DNA from: Rhynchonema sp. JSB1_4
Taxonomy: Eukaryota > Nematoda > Chromadorea > Monhysterida > Xyalidae
Reading direction: 5' to 3'
Assembly: GCA_030248065.1 (NCBI GenBank)
Contig: JASAMV010005105.1
Span: forward strand, 1-64,000
DNA: 64,000 nucleotides
The notes beneath the pieces are model-generated. The model worked only from the letters and a program-made list of their open reading frames with translations. It had not been told where the DNA came from and made no database searches. Below are positions 1-11,157 of this stretch, in pieces (position 1 is the first letter of the stretch; every line of letters starts with the position of its first letter). The position numbers were made by a program, and so were the translations under genes.

Positions 1-1274
1 CGTTTGCATTCCAAAACCGCCCCAACACTTCTGCTTTATTATCACGTTAAGAAGGTCGTATTAGTTGATTAGCAACACAAAAATGCCACAACCATTGGAG
101 GACCATAAACAAGCAGCACGTGTTGAAAAGTCAGTCAAGTGTAACGATGAGTGCGCACATTTCCATTGTTAATTCTATTTGATTCCATATACGAATGCCT
201 AGTGAAGTATGCAAGTCGATGTTATATTCAAATAAAGTCTCCAAGCAGTCTGCGAAGTGCGAAGTGTAACTTTTCGCATGTAGCCCATAATTCACAATAG
301 TGACCTTAAAAAACTTACCGAGGTTATGGGTGTATACGATCACAATATAGCAACAGTGAAAAAAACGTCTCAGATTTTTATTGACGTGGCAGCGTAAATT
401 TCGAAAAGGTTGTGTAAATCAAATATAAATAAATCAAGTACACATGAAGCGCTTATGACGACTGATAGCAATGTAGATCATATGACAATGTTGTGAATTT
501 GAAGTGCATACCAACCTCCACCTACGGAGACCTCCATAGCTGGCCAGCGTTGAAACATCAACTTGGGACATAAATTCAATGTAAATCCTGAAACTTGATA
601 AGAAATTGTTGTCGGCGAAAAGAATAACTCGATCCTCATTGATTTGCAAGAGAATCACCGAATTGTTTTTTTATGACTTTGGGCTTCTTTCAGTGAATTT
701 CATGTCTCAGTTTTAAAGGCAATCCTAGAAAGCATTCATAAAACCCTTCGCCCATCCCTGGAAACATGCAACATGTGTACAGTATGCGTGTGTATTATGC
801 CTGCCACGCACCCCCTCCCCACTTACAGTAACTATAATTGAAAGTGCACTCTTTGCGCTCCCACCACCATAGCACTCCTGAACTGCTTAACCAGTTTCAC
901 ACTCTAATTCCATTCTTCACATATTGAAGAAATATGTAGCAACTCCTGTTTCGACATGTTTATTATTTTATTTATATATGTATGTTGTATTTGTTATTTT
1001 TGATGCGCTTTTTTGTTAGCGAGCGCACGCGCGAACCAATAAAAAAACGCGCAATAAACCAAGACTGGTTTCTGCGAATTCGCACAAAGAACTGAATTAG
1101 CCTGTTTTCGGTTTCGGTCAACAGTTTAACAATCTGCCTATCAAATTATCAAAACGGCGTCAAAAAGCGAAACACCATTTATGGGTAGAAACTTGTTTCT
1201 CACAAAACTTACATGAGTTGGGAGTCAAGCACTTTGAGCAAAGTGAGTTTTGGTGTCAAAACCAGCTGCGGGAG

Positions 1275-1280
1275 TATAAA
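1275..1280 (+). promoter_or_regulatory. TATA box of left-arm gene
   Basis: TATAAA lies about 100 bp upstream of the ATG at 1381, a plausible core-promoter position that predicts a start near 1305. The same element is conserved in the right arm. Confidence 0.55.
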
Positions 1281-1967
1281 AGCAGTGCCCGGGTATGATA
1301 AGGCCAGTCAACCCCCATTACAGAAACTCCAGACTCACACACACAAACACTGCCACAACAACACATATTTGTGAAACATCATGAAAATTGTACTCATCTT
1401 CGTTTCACTAACGGCACTCAGCCGTGGGGAGGAGACCGACAGACAAGTACGGGCCGAGAAGAGTGATAAACGTCAGATCTACCTACCCCGTCACAATATT
1501 GGTCTATTACCGCCGTGGGCCCGTGAGTGTTTTTGAGCTTTTATCATTTTTTGATAATTTGAAGAATTATATAATTAATTGTTCATAATTTTCTTGTTTT
1601 CCCCAATTTTTTTCAGTCGGCGCACTCGGTCTAAGCGACTGGCACGGTTTCGATCAGTTCAGTCCGGCCGTCATAAATCCCGGTCCGCACGTCTTCCCCG
1701 CACCGCCGGTGGTGTCGGGCGGTGGCGGTTACGGTGAGCCCCGGTGCCCGTGCCCCACCCGGTGCTTCCCCCGCCCCTCCCTCATCTTCCCAACGCCGTC
1801 ATTGCACCAGCCCCGGTGGTCAGGCCTGCCCCGATCGCCCCGGCGGTCCCGATACGGCCTCCCCTCGTCGGTCCCGGCGGCGTGCCCTTCCCGTTCTTCC
1901 CCGGTCACGGTTAGTGAGTGCGTGTTGCGGAGCGGGAAAGCCCGTTTGCGAGACATTCAGCGATATA

Positions 1968-2915
1968 TCAAACTTGGTGATCGGATCGGACTTGAGTTGC
2001 GGATGTGTTAAAGGGGTGTATACAGTGGTTTTTAAAAAACCATTTTTTCCATTAAGAAAAAATTTTTTAAGAAAAAAAACTATTCGAAAAATTAAAAAAA
2101 ATTTTTTTTACTCAGAAATCAAATTTCTCAATTGTTTGGTCTCAAAAAGTAGCATCAAAAATGCACGGACATCACCGACCCTCCATGGGTGACTTACACG
2201 TGCCATAATCGTTGTTTTGTGGCATCTAGACATAGTTCACACACTCACAGAGCACACAGAACTGGGGGGATGTATCAGGCAACAGACCGAAAGCAGTGAA
2301 TCGCGTTTTTTTTTCTCATTTTTAAAATTTCCCGCAATGATAATTTTGCCTAAATCTGCAAGAAACAAAACCCCCAACACCACCCAATGTTAGGATATTT
2401 TTGTAGACATGATAGGACCGCTTAAATCTGGTAAGTTTTAGGCTTCAATGATCATTTTTTTGTGCGCATATTTTTTTTTTTTTGAACAGTTTTTTGGAAT
2501 AAAAAAAAAATTTAATTAAAAAGGATCAACAAGTTCGAATAAAAAAATTTTGTTCTTGGCTGATATTTTCGATTCGTAAAGCCATTGAGCGTGATTTTTG
2601 TACTTTAGCGCTTTCATATCTCTTTTTCTAAGTTCGGATGGAAGAGTCAGGTATCAATTTGAGGTACTGGCCCAACATGCTACTACATATTGAGACAAAT
2701 TTGTACCTGAGTAGAGCTATACGTGTATCCCTTTGGGAGATTTGGCGATGCCACCAACTTCGGCTGGCTTAGTTGTTCCATCCAACACCTGAAACGAACA
2801 ACTTTTAAGCTGGTCGAACTTTGGGTGCATTAGTTTATCTCAAAACAAGCTTAATAGAAACGTCACGTGACCAAGGCGAGATCGGATTAGGGCGGGGACC
2901 GATCACCAAGTTTGA
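1968..2915. repeat. Inverted-repeat element in left arm (TCAAACTTGGTGATCGG ends)
   Basis: Bounded by TCAAACTTGGTGATCGG at 1968 and its reverse complement ending at 2915. The interior is A/T-rich with homopolymer tracts and has no recognisable coding. The same ends bound a shorter copy in intron 12 of the cyclase gene (17530-17747). It sits in the presumed second intron of the secreted-protein gene. Confidence 0.6.
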
Positions 2916-2980
2916 TAATATTGCTTACTGTATTCGTGCACGTTTTATCATCACTTGAACGTTGATGTTTTTAGCACCGC

Positions 2981-3690
2981 ACGCCGTCACCTGTTTCGAT
3001 AACTCGCACTGTGGCAGTACATTCGCCCCCGCATCTTTGTCGTGCTGTAGCGCTACATGGGGGTACGGTGGTGTTACCTACATACCTTACAGTACTAACC
3101 GCAAATAGTTGAGCATTTTGTTACTACCATACCTACTAACGTACCCAGTAAACCCAATGTACGCACGTACAATGCCACGTCTGCAGTGTGGGTTATCGAA
3201 GCGGCAGGACACTATGTCTACAAGAAACTACCGTAACCTCTTTACAGTAACCACTATTAACCGTTCTATTTTCCGAGCATTCCATCATAACCCCCTGACG
3301 AACAAGCATCTTCGTTTTTTCCAAGTACAGTACCCGGCGGACCATTGCCGTGCTTCAAGGACTCACACTGCTCGGGCATGCGTGCACCCCCGACTCTCTA
3401 CTGTTGTAACGCGCAGTGGGGGTACGTTTATAAATGATCAGCACTGTAGCGGTACTATACATGATGATGACGGGTGTCCGGGCAGAGCGTGTGAGTTCTC
3501 GGGTACCGGTAGAGGTCTCTTACATTGTATGTATAGGTAATTTTGGTACCCAACATCAAATTGGCACAGGTCATGCTGGCCGTTTTGCAGCCCCGCACGC
3601 CATCACCTGCCTGGAACTCACACTGCTCGGGCACCTATTCCCAGCGAAGCTCAAGTGTTGCGCCCTAGTGGGGTACGGTAATGATAATAT
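2981..3690. repeat. Three degenerate ~100-bp tandem modules (left arm)
   Basis: Three related modules lie near 2981-3080, 3330-3440 and 3590-3690. Each has a GCACGCCxTCACCTG-like or GCCGTGCTTCAAGG start, a central ACTCxCACTG core, and an end with AGTGGGGGTACG or a close variant. Spacing is about 250-350 bp. No function recognised. Confidence 0.5.
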
Positions 3691-3721
3691 ACTGTAGAGT
3701 TGATATACTGTATACTTAACA

Positions 3722-3892
3722 ACCAACTCAGAATTTATGCCCGCTGCGTTCCTGATCGTCAAACACACGCGCATGTGCTGGAGCAGCGTGTCTGCTGTGC
3801 ATGTGTGTTGGCCATGGTGTGGTGTGGCACACGAGGTGCGCTTTACGATCAGCAAGCTGCGGACACAAATTCTGCGTTAGTTGTTCTGGGGC
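3722..3892. repeat. Nested palindromic element, duplicated at 8345-8515
   Basis: The ends pair with each other (AATTTATGCCCGCTGCGTT near the start, its imperfect complement near the end) around a hairpin core. The same palindrome is in the right arm, so it was inserted before the arm duplication. Confidence 0.5.
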
Positions 3893-5276
3893 TGAGTTTC
3901 AATCCTTGAACAAAAAGCTGATGCAATTCAACTAATCTCATTTATGACGTCGCAAACCATCGGGCTATCTTTCACGTTATCATTCCCATTTAGATGTCAT
4001 CACGCCCATCAGGTCAAGATAGATACCAGGGAGCTCCAAACCTCCCCATTATGAGCTTCTCTACAGTGAATCACTTTACATAGTGAGTGACTAATCAGTC
4101 CCCTATGTTATGCTTCTTTGGGGCGCTCTATATAGTGAATATTCTTTATTGTGACACAAAATTGTGTGTCCCGCTCTTTTCACCTTGTGGAGGTATGTAC
4201 CTACGATGACTGACGTGTATCCGCTGGCAAAGGTGTCTGTAGTCCCTTTTGAAGTGAGGTGCCAACACCCAAACAACCCAAGTAAATCTAAACCATTTTT
4301 CAGTCCCACCGGTTGCGCGTGTCGCGGTGTTCTGCGTTCGAACGTCTCCGATGAGCTATTTTCCGCACTCTCCCGTTCACGCGAGTGCGTTCCCGCGCTT
4401 TCCTCCCCCGTTAAGACAAGCAGAAATCAAAGGCCTGATGAAAGTGTTGCCGTGGTTTTCATTTCACAGTTTTCTTTTTGAAAACGGCGCGCATTGTTTT
4501 GTTTTCATTATAGCACTGTATGTAATATCGGGCTGTTTCAGTCATCTTTCAATACCTCTTCTATGTTTTTTTACCCTACATTTGAAATCACAGATTTTGT
4601 CTGTAACTTTTCCCACACTCAGCATTTTTGTCGATCTTTTGTCGTGCCAAACTGTAATAACCTTTTTACTGTCAAATCTTGACAGCGTTATCAGGATTGC
4701 ACCGTGTCTTCTTCACATTTTCTTTTCAAAAATGGTTGTGGTTTCTCTGTCTCGCTCTTTTTATTAACCCTGCCAACCAAATCACAAAGTTCATCCACAG
4801 GTAATCGTTGTAAATGCGTCAAAAATATGTCTTTGCATCCTTTAAAACTTTCCGAATTAGCTAGGAAAAACAATTTATCGCAATTATGTCAATTTTATTT
4901 TCAAATGTTTTCTTTCTTCATGTGAACTGTTATTGCATGCAACAGGCTCATGAGCGACTCTAATCAAACATTTTCACAAATACACTGCAACTTTCAATAT
5001 TTTAAGGTGATCGGTTTCCATTTTTTACCTAAGTCAAATACAAGATTCTTGTCCGCAAAACATTCTTTCTGCACTCTCAACATTCCTTTTACCCAATAAC
5101 AATCGAAATCAAAATTTCACAGGTTCCGATTTTACAACTGTCTGTATACTATACAGTATACTTTCTTCTTACCAACAAGTCGCATCAAATCGATTACAGT
5201 TATATTCATTTAGCAATATTATACATTCTTCTCTTTATTCTCCGATTCTCAATCATTATTTTTGTGCATTTCGCTC

Positions 5277-6844
5277 ATCACTTATATCCCCCCCCTGCTT
5301 TAGATCCGTACATCTAACTAAACTCCACTCGCCTATCTCCCCGCCGCTCTCTCGCCCCACCCTTCTTTTTTTTTTTCCAAATCCCTTTATGATTCATTCG
5401 CAATCCCCTCACCTGTTTCAGCACGATTTTTTTCACCGTAAATTGTGCTATTATCACGCGAGTTACAAATAAAGTTTTAAGAGCACCCGCACTCTCACCC
5501 ACGGAACGATCCAACGCATCATGAAGTGTGCGTTTCTTCGACGCTGTTGTTGCTTACGCTGCTCAACCGTAGACAATAACATTTGCATAATATTAAGAAA
5601 TGACACTCACACTGGCAGCGGACCGGACTCGTATTTTCTCAAGTTTCGTACAGTGTGATTGGAGATTAAAGGTCGTGAAGAAGGGCATGATAACAAATGG
5701 GCATGGTGACAAATATGTGAGACAAAGCGCAACTAGCATTGTGCAGCGTCAAAACTTGCTCCGTTCTGCATACGATTCTGTCCAGAATACGAGCCCAGTG
5801 CACTCGTTAGTTTACGAGCAGTGCTTTCCTTTTTATTAATGCACAACATTCTTGAGACTGAAGTACTACCACAACATGGCCGCGTGTGTGCGTGAACTTC
5901 GCATGTCTTTCAACCTCAGAATGCGTTTTTATGAAGCGCATCACAGTGGTGATTTTTCAATTAGACACACACTGACCATCTTTTAACAAGTACACACATG
6001 CATGTACTACTGTAGTTGACAGTGTACAAAGTTGGATGGTGTCCCTTTCATTGTTATTTCCGGTCCTTTGCAGCTTAGCTTTCTCTTGCTCTTTATTCAC
6101 AAGTTTATTCCCGCGAAACATAAATGCACTTTAATAAACCGAGTACAATTTGTGGGTTTGGTTTCAGGGAAGGGTAAACATGGCCTTTGATCTCCACGGA
6201 AGTTGTTGTATTTGCTCAGTTGCTTTTTTTGTTTCAAGGGGAAATGCAGACTTTTATAAAGTTTTCTTCTGAACGGATGGAAAGGCTCCACCGTTCGGAA
6301 TCAAACCGCAATTACGTGAAGGCAAGCTGCTCCGACAATACTTTCGGGAGAATGTTTTTTTCGAATAAAGCACGAAACGATGCCCTTCACTGCAGATCAC
6401 CAGCTTCGAGACCAAACGAACAATATGGTATACAACCTGCGAATCACAGCGTCTCAAAGCGATCTGATGACGAACAACCTGCTGATCTGCAGTGATGTGT
6501 GGAGCTTCGTTCTTTACAACTCAGGCAACTCCATTTGAAAAAATCTCACAAAGGGGAATGAACCATCATCACAAAATTGGTCTTTCGTCTTTGCATTTTG
6601 GTTTCAATTCAAACACCGTCAAAAATGTTGATCAGGGTGGGGCGACTGCAGAACTGGTTTCGGCGGATTTCCCATGCAGTTGACGTCATGCTTTGTTGAG
6701 TTTTTCAGTTATTGACTGTTTACCTGCGGATCTTCAATGTCTGTACGCCTTGCTTTTCATGCCAGTGTCTGGTGTCAGTTGATGTTTCACTTATAATTCC
6801 AAAGTGTGCGGTATACTTTACACTTTATTTTATCGTGAATTAGA
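5277..6844. other. Unique spacer of the giant inverted repeat
   Basis: About 1.57 kb between the two arms. Its two halves do not pair with each other, so the palindrome is interrupted rather than perfect. The open frames inside (for example 5600-5839 and 6187-6495) are short, lack a recognisable domain and have no good splice context. I see no gene here. Confidence 0.7.
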
Positions 6845-7737
6845 GCGTCAAATGCACAAAAATACATGTTCATTGAGGAATTCGGAGAATAAGAGAAGAA
6901 TTGTATAATTATTGCTAACATGACATATGTATAACTGTAATCGATTTGATGCGACTTGTTGGTAAAGAAGAAAGTATACTGTATAGTATACAGACAGTTG
7001 TAAAATCCCGGAACCGTTGTGAAATTTTGATTTCGATTGTTATTGGGTAAAAGGAATGTTGAGCAGTGCAGAAAGAACTGTTTTTCGGACAAGAATCTTG
7101 TTATTTGACTTAGGTAAAAAATATGGAAACCGATCACCTTAAAATATTGAAAGTTGCAGATGTCATTTGTGAAAATGTTTGATTAGAGTCGCTCATGAGC
7201 CCTGTTGCATGCAATAACAGTTCACATGAAGAAAGAATAACATTTGAAATAAAATTGACCATAATTGCGATAAATTGTTTTTACCTAGCTAATTCGGAAA
7301 GTTTTGAAGGATGCAAAGACATATTTTTGACGCATTTACAACGATTACCTGTGGGATTCGAACCTTTGTGTATTTGGGTTGGGCAGGGTTTACAATAAAA
7401 CCAGAGCCGAGACAGAGAAACCACAACCATTTTTTGAAAAGAAAATGTGAAGAAGACCCCGGTGCAATCCTGATAACGCTGTCAAGATTTGACAGTAACA
7501 AAGGTTATTACAGTTTGGCACGACAAAAGATCGACAAAAATGCTGAGTGTGGGAAAAGTTACAGACAAAATCTGTGATTTCAAATGTTCAGGGCAAAATA
7601 CATAGAAGAGGTATTGAAAGATGACCTGGAAACAGCCCGATATTACATACAGTACTATAATGAAAACAAAACAATTGCGCGCGCGCGTGTTTTCAAAAAA
7701 AACTGTCTGAAATGAAAACCACGGCTCAACACTTTCA

Positions 7738-10700
7738 TCAGGCCTTTGATTTCTGCTTGTTCTTGAACGGCGGGAGGAAAGCGCACGGGAATCCGGTGCA
7801 CTGCGCGTGGAACGGTTGGCAGAGCTCGCGACGAAAGTATAGCTCATTCGGCAGACGACCTTCGATTACGCAGAAACCACCGCGACACGCGCAACCGGTG
7901 GGACTGAAAAATGGTTTAGATTTAGCGGATCTTGGGTTGTTTGTTGGTGTTGGCACCTCACTTTCAGAAGGGCACTACAGACACTTTGCTCAGCGGATAC
8001 ACGTTCAGTCATCGTAGGTTACCTACCTCCACGAGGTGAAAAGAGCGGGACACACAATTTTGTGTTCAATGCAAAGAATATTCACTATATAGAGCGCCCC
8101 AAAGGAGCATAACATAGGGGACTGATTAGTCACTCACTATGTAGAGTGATTCACTGTAGAGAAGCTCATAATGGGGAGGTTTGACGGTAGCTTCCCCTGG
8201 TATCTATCTGACCTGATGGGCGTGATGACATCTAAATGGGAATGATAACGTGGAAGATAGCCCGATGGTTTGCGACGTCAGTAAATGAGATTAGTTGAAT
8301 TGCATGCTAGCTTTTTGTTCAAGGATTGAAACTCAGCCCCAGAACAACTAACGCAGAATTTGTGTCCGCAGCGTTGCCTGATCCGTAAAGCGCACCTCGT
8401 GTGCCACACCACACCCATGGCCAACACACATGCACAGCAGACACGCTGCTCCAGCACATGCGCGTGTGTTTGACGAATCAGGCAACGCAGCGGGCATAAA
8501 TTCTGAGTTGGTTGTCTAAGTATACAGTATATCAACTCTACAGTATATTATCATTACCGTACCCCCACTGAGCGGCGCAACACTTGAGCTTCGCTGGGGA
8601 ATAGGTGCCCGAGCAGTGTGAGTTATCCAGGCAGGTGATGGCGTGCGGGGCTGCAAAACGGCCAGCATGACCTGTGCCAATTTGATGTTGGGTACCAAAA
8701 TTACCTATACATACAGATGTAAGTGACCTCTACCGGTACCCGAGAACTCACACGTTCTGCCCGGACACCCGTCATCATCATGTATAGTACCGCTACAGTA
8801 CCGATCATTTATAAACGTACCCCCACTGCGCGTTACAACAGTAGAGAGTCGGGGGTGCACGCATGCCCGAGCAGTGTGAGTCCTTGAAGCACGGCAATGG
8901 TCCGCCGGGTACTGTACTTGGAAAAAACGAAGATGCTTGTTCGTCAGGGGGTTATGATGGAATGCTCGGAAAATAGAACGGTTAATACTGGTTACTGTAA
9001 AGAGGTTACGGTAGTTTATTGTAGGCATAGTGTCCTGCCGCTTCGATAACCCACACTGCAGACGTGGCATTGTACGTGCGTACATTGGGTTTAAACCACG
9101 GGTACGTTAGTAGGTATGGTTGTAACAAAATGCTCAACTATTTGCGGTTAGTACTGTAAGGTATGTAGGTAACACCACCGTACCCCCATGTAGCGCTACA
9201 GCACGACAAAGATGCGGGGGCGAATGTACTGCCACAGTGCGAGTTATCGAAACAGGTGACGGCGTGCGGTGCTAAAAACATCAACGTTCAAGTGATGATA
9301 AAACGTGCACGAATACAGTAAGCAATATTATCAAACTTGGTGATCGGTCCCCGCCCTAATCCGATCTCGCCTTGGTCACGTGACGTTTCTATTAAGCTTG
9401 TTTTGAGATAAACTAATGCACCCAAAGTTCGACCAGCTTAAAAGTTGTTCGTTTCAGGTGTTGGATGGAACAACTAAGCCAGCCGAAGTTGGTGGCATCG
9501 CCAAATCTCCCAAAGGGATACACGTATAGCTCTACTCAGGTACAAATTTGTCTCAATATGTAGTAGCATGTTGGGCCAGTACCTCAAATTGATACCTGAC
9601 TCTTCCATCCGAACTTAGAAAAAGAGATATGAAAGCGCTAAAGTACAAAAATCACGCTCAATGGCTTTACGAATCGAAAATATCAGCCAAGAACAAAATT
9701 TTTTTATTCGAACCCCTTTTTGTTTTTAAATTTTTTTTTAATTTAAAATTTTTTTTTTATTCCAGCCAAAAACTGCCCGAAACGAAAAAAAATGAGCGCT
9801 AAAGCAAAAAATAGTGGAATTTTTCTTCCATAACGTGTGGTAAGTGCATATAAAGCACTGACGACACGAAAACAATACTAAACAATGGTCAATGAGTACC
9901 AACAGTAGTCAGGTACACACCCGTACACTTCCCCCACGTGGTGTGGGTGCCTTGGTGTGGCTTTGTGACACTCAAGACGGCAAATTTGGGTGAAACTATT
10001 GCCTCTTGGTACACGACCAATGCAAATATGTGACAAACAGTGTAAATAAAGAGTGAATATCACACCGAATCACTGCTTTCGGGTCTGTTGCATGGATAAA
10101 TGCATGCCCACCCAGTCACATGTACATGTGTGCTCATGTGAGTGTGTGCACTATGTCTAGATGCCACAAAACAACGATTATGGCACCCAATACACCCATG
10201 GTAGGGTCAGGTGATGTCAACAGTAGCAATTTTTATGCAAAAATAGCACTTTTAGAGCAAAAAATAGAGAAATTTTCGAATTTTGCAATAATAAAAAAAA
10301 AATTTTTTTAAACTTTTGGAACGAATTTTTTTTCTTAAAAAATTTTTTTTTAATAAAAAAAATTTTTTTTTAAAAACCACTGTATACACCCCTTTAACAC
10401 ATCCTTGATGCAAAAAAATTCGCATGTGACCAACGCAAGTCCGATCCGATCACCAAGTTTGATATATCGCTGAATGCCTCGCAAACGGGCTTTCCCGCTC
10501 CGCAACACGCACTCACTAACCGTGACCGGGGAAGAACGGGAAGGGCACGCCGCCGGGACCGACGAGGGGAGGCCGTATCGGGACCGCCGGGGCGATCGGG
10601 GCAGGCCTGACCACCGGGGCTGGTGCGATGACGGCGTTGGGAAGATGAGGGAGGGGCGGGGGAAGCACCGGGTGGGGCACGGGCACCGGGGGCGCACCGT

Positions 10701-11051
10701 AACCGCCACCGCTCGACACCACCGGCGGTGCGGGGAAGACGTGCGGACCGGGATTTATGACGGCCGGACTGAACTGATCGAAACCGTGCCAGTCGCTTAG
10801 ACCGAGCGCGCCGACTGAAAAAGATTGGGGAAAACAAGAAAATTATGAACAATAAAATTATATAATTCTTCAAATTATCAAAAAATGATAAAAGCTCAAA
10901 AACACTCACGGGCCCACGGCGGTAATAGACCAATATTGTGACGGGGTAGGTAGATCTGACGTTTATCACTCTTCTCGGCCCGTACTTGTCTGTCGGTCTC
11001 CTCCCCACGGCTGAGTGCCGTTAGTGAAACGAAGATGAGTACAATTTTCAT
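7738..11051 (-). CDS. Small secreted protein: Pro/Gly/Val-rich with six-cysteine C-terminal exon (hypothetical)
   Basis: Proposed three-exon gene. Exon 1 is 10910-11051 and exon 2 is 10517-10814, separated by a 95-bp GT..AG intron. Exon 3 is 7738-7903, entered after a TTTTTCAG acceptor. Exon lengths (142, 298, 166) join in one frame to about 201 residues. The product opens with a signal peptide (MKIVLIFVSLTALSRG), then an acidic/basic stretch ending in a Lys-Arg dibasic site before Gln. A Pro/Gly/Val-rich middle with repeated APV, PAP and PPL motifs follows, then a tail with cysteines spaced C-x-C-x4-C-x16-C-x6-C-x4-C and a Lys-rich end. It looks like a processed extracellular peptide or matrix protein; I recognise no family. 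Exons 1-2 are solid. Exon 3 rests on matching splice phase and sites. Without that splice the frame stops at 10516-10518, inside the GTGAGT donor. Confidence 0.6.
8565..9275. repeat. Three degenerate ~100-bp tandem modules (right arm)
   Basis: Reverse-complement counterpart of 2981-3690, nearly unchanged. On the plus strand the modules can be read as related short peptides with a PQCELSKQ or PEQCELSRQ core. Splice-like CAGTGTGAGTT occurs in two of them. I do not call this coding. Confidence 0.45.
9331..10462. repeat. Inverted-repeat element in right arm (partner of 1968-2915)
   Basis: Same terminal repeats as 1968-2915, but about 185 bp longer because part of the interior (about 9830-10180) is unlike the left copy. 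Occupies most of the upstream half of the proposed second intron of the right-arm gene. Confidence 0.6.
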
Positions 11052-11151
11052 GATGTTTCACAAATATGTGTTGTTGTGGCAGTGTTTGTGTGTGTGAGTC
11101 TGGAGTTTCTGTAATGGGGGTTGACTGGCCTTATCATACCCGGGCACTGCT

Positions 11152-11157
11152 TTTATA
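11152..11157 (-). promoter_or_regulatory. TATA box of right-arm gene
   Basis: TATAAA on the minus strand about 100 bp upstream of the ATG at 11051, mirroring 1275-1280 in the left arm. Confidence 0.55.

Larger units (their letters stand above)
1381..4438 (+). pseudogene. Broken copy of small secreted Pro/Gly-rich, Cys-rich protein gene
   Basis: This is the left-arm counterpart of the gene at 7738-11051. Exon 1 (1381-1522) starts with a signal peptide, MKIVLIFVSLTALSRG, and is followed by a short intron (1523-1616) with GTGAGT donor and TTTCAG acceptor. Exon 2 starts at 1617 in the same frame as its partner. Around 1735-1745 it lacks one base relative to the right arm (GAGCCCCGG against GCGCCCCCGG), which throws the Pro/Gly/Val-rich section into another frame that continues to a stop at about 2011. 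The third-exon counterpart (from 4304, after TTTTTCAG) has lost many single bases and no longer encodes the six-cysteine tail. Either a decaying duplicate or an unpolished assembly copy. Confidence 0.7.
1..5276. repeat. Left arm of giant inverted repeat
   Basis: This stretch reappears in reverse complement at 6845-12433. By eye the two arms are near identical for hundreds of bases at a time, for example 3110-3700 against 8500-9140 and 1080-1620 against 10800-11370. The arm begins at or before base 1, so its outer end is not visible; the inner end fades near 5276. Differences are mostly small insertions and deletions, and bases missing from the left arm are common. The arm contains a broken copy of the small secreted-protein gene and several nested elements. 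Seen directly; whether it is a biological duplication or an assembly fold-back is open. Confidence 0.93.

Noticed and set aside
1722..2192. 156-codon plus-strand frame in the left arm
   Set aside because: A shifted frame over the Pro/Gly-rich exon extending into the A/T-rich element; the right-arm copy shows which frame is real.
3109..3540. 143-codon frame conserved at 8705-9085 in the other arm
   Set aside because: Conservation follows from the near-identity of the arms. The frame runs across the tandem modules and has no domain or signal peptide.
7340..7375. Minus-strand GGTTCGAATCC as a tRNA B box
   Set aside because: The B box is perfect, but no A box or pairing acceptor stem lies at the right distance upstream, and the left-arm copy has lost the motif.
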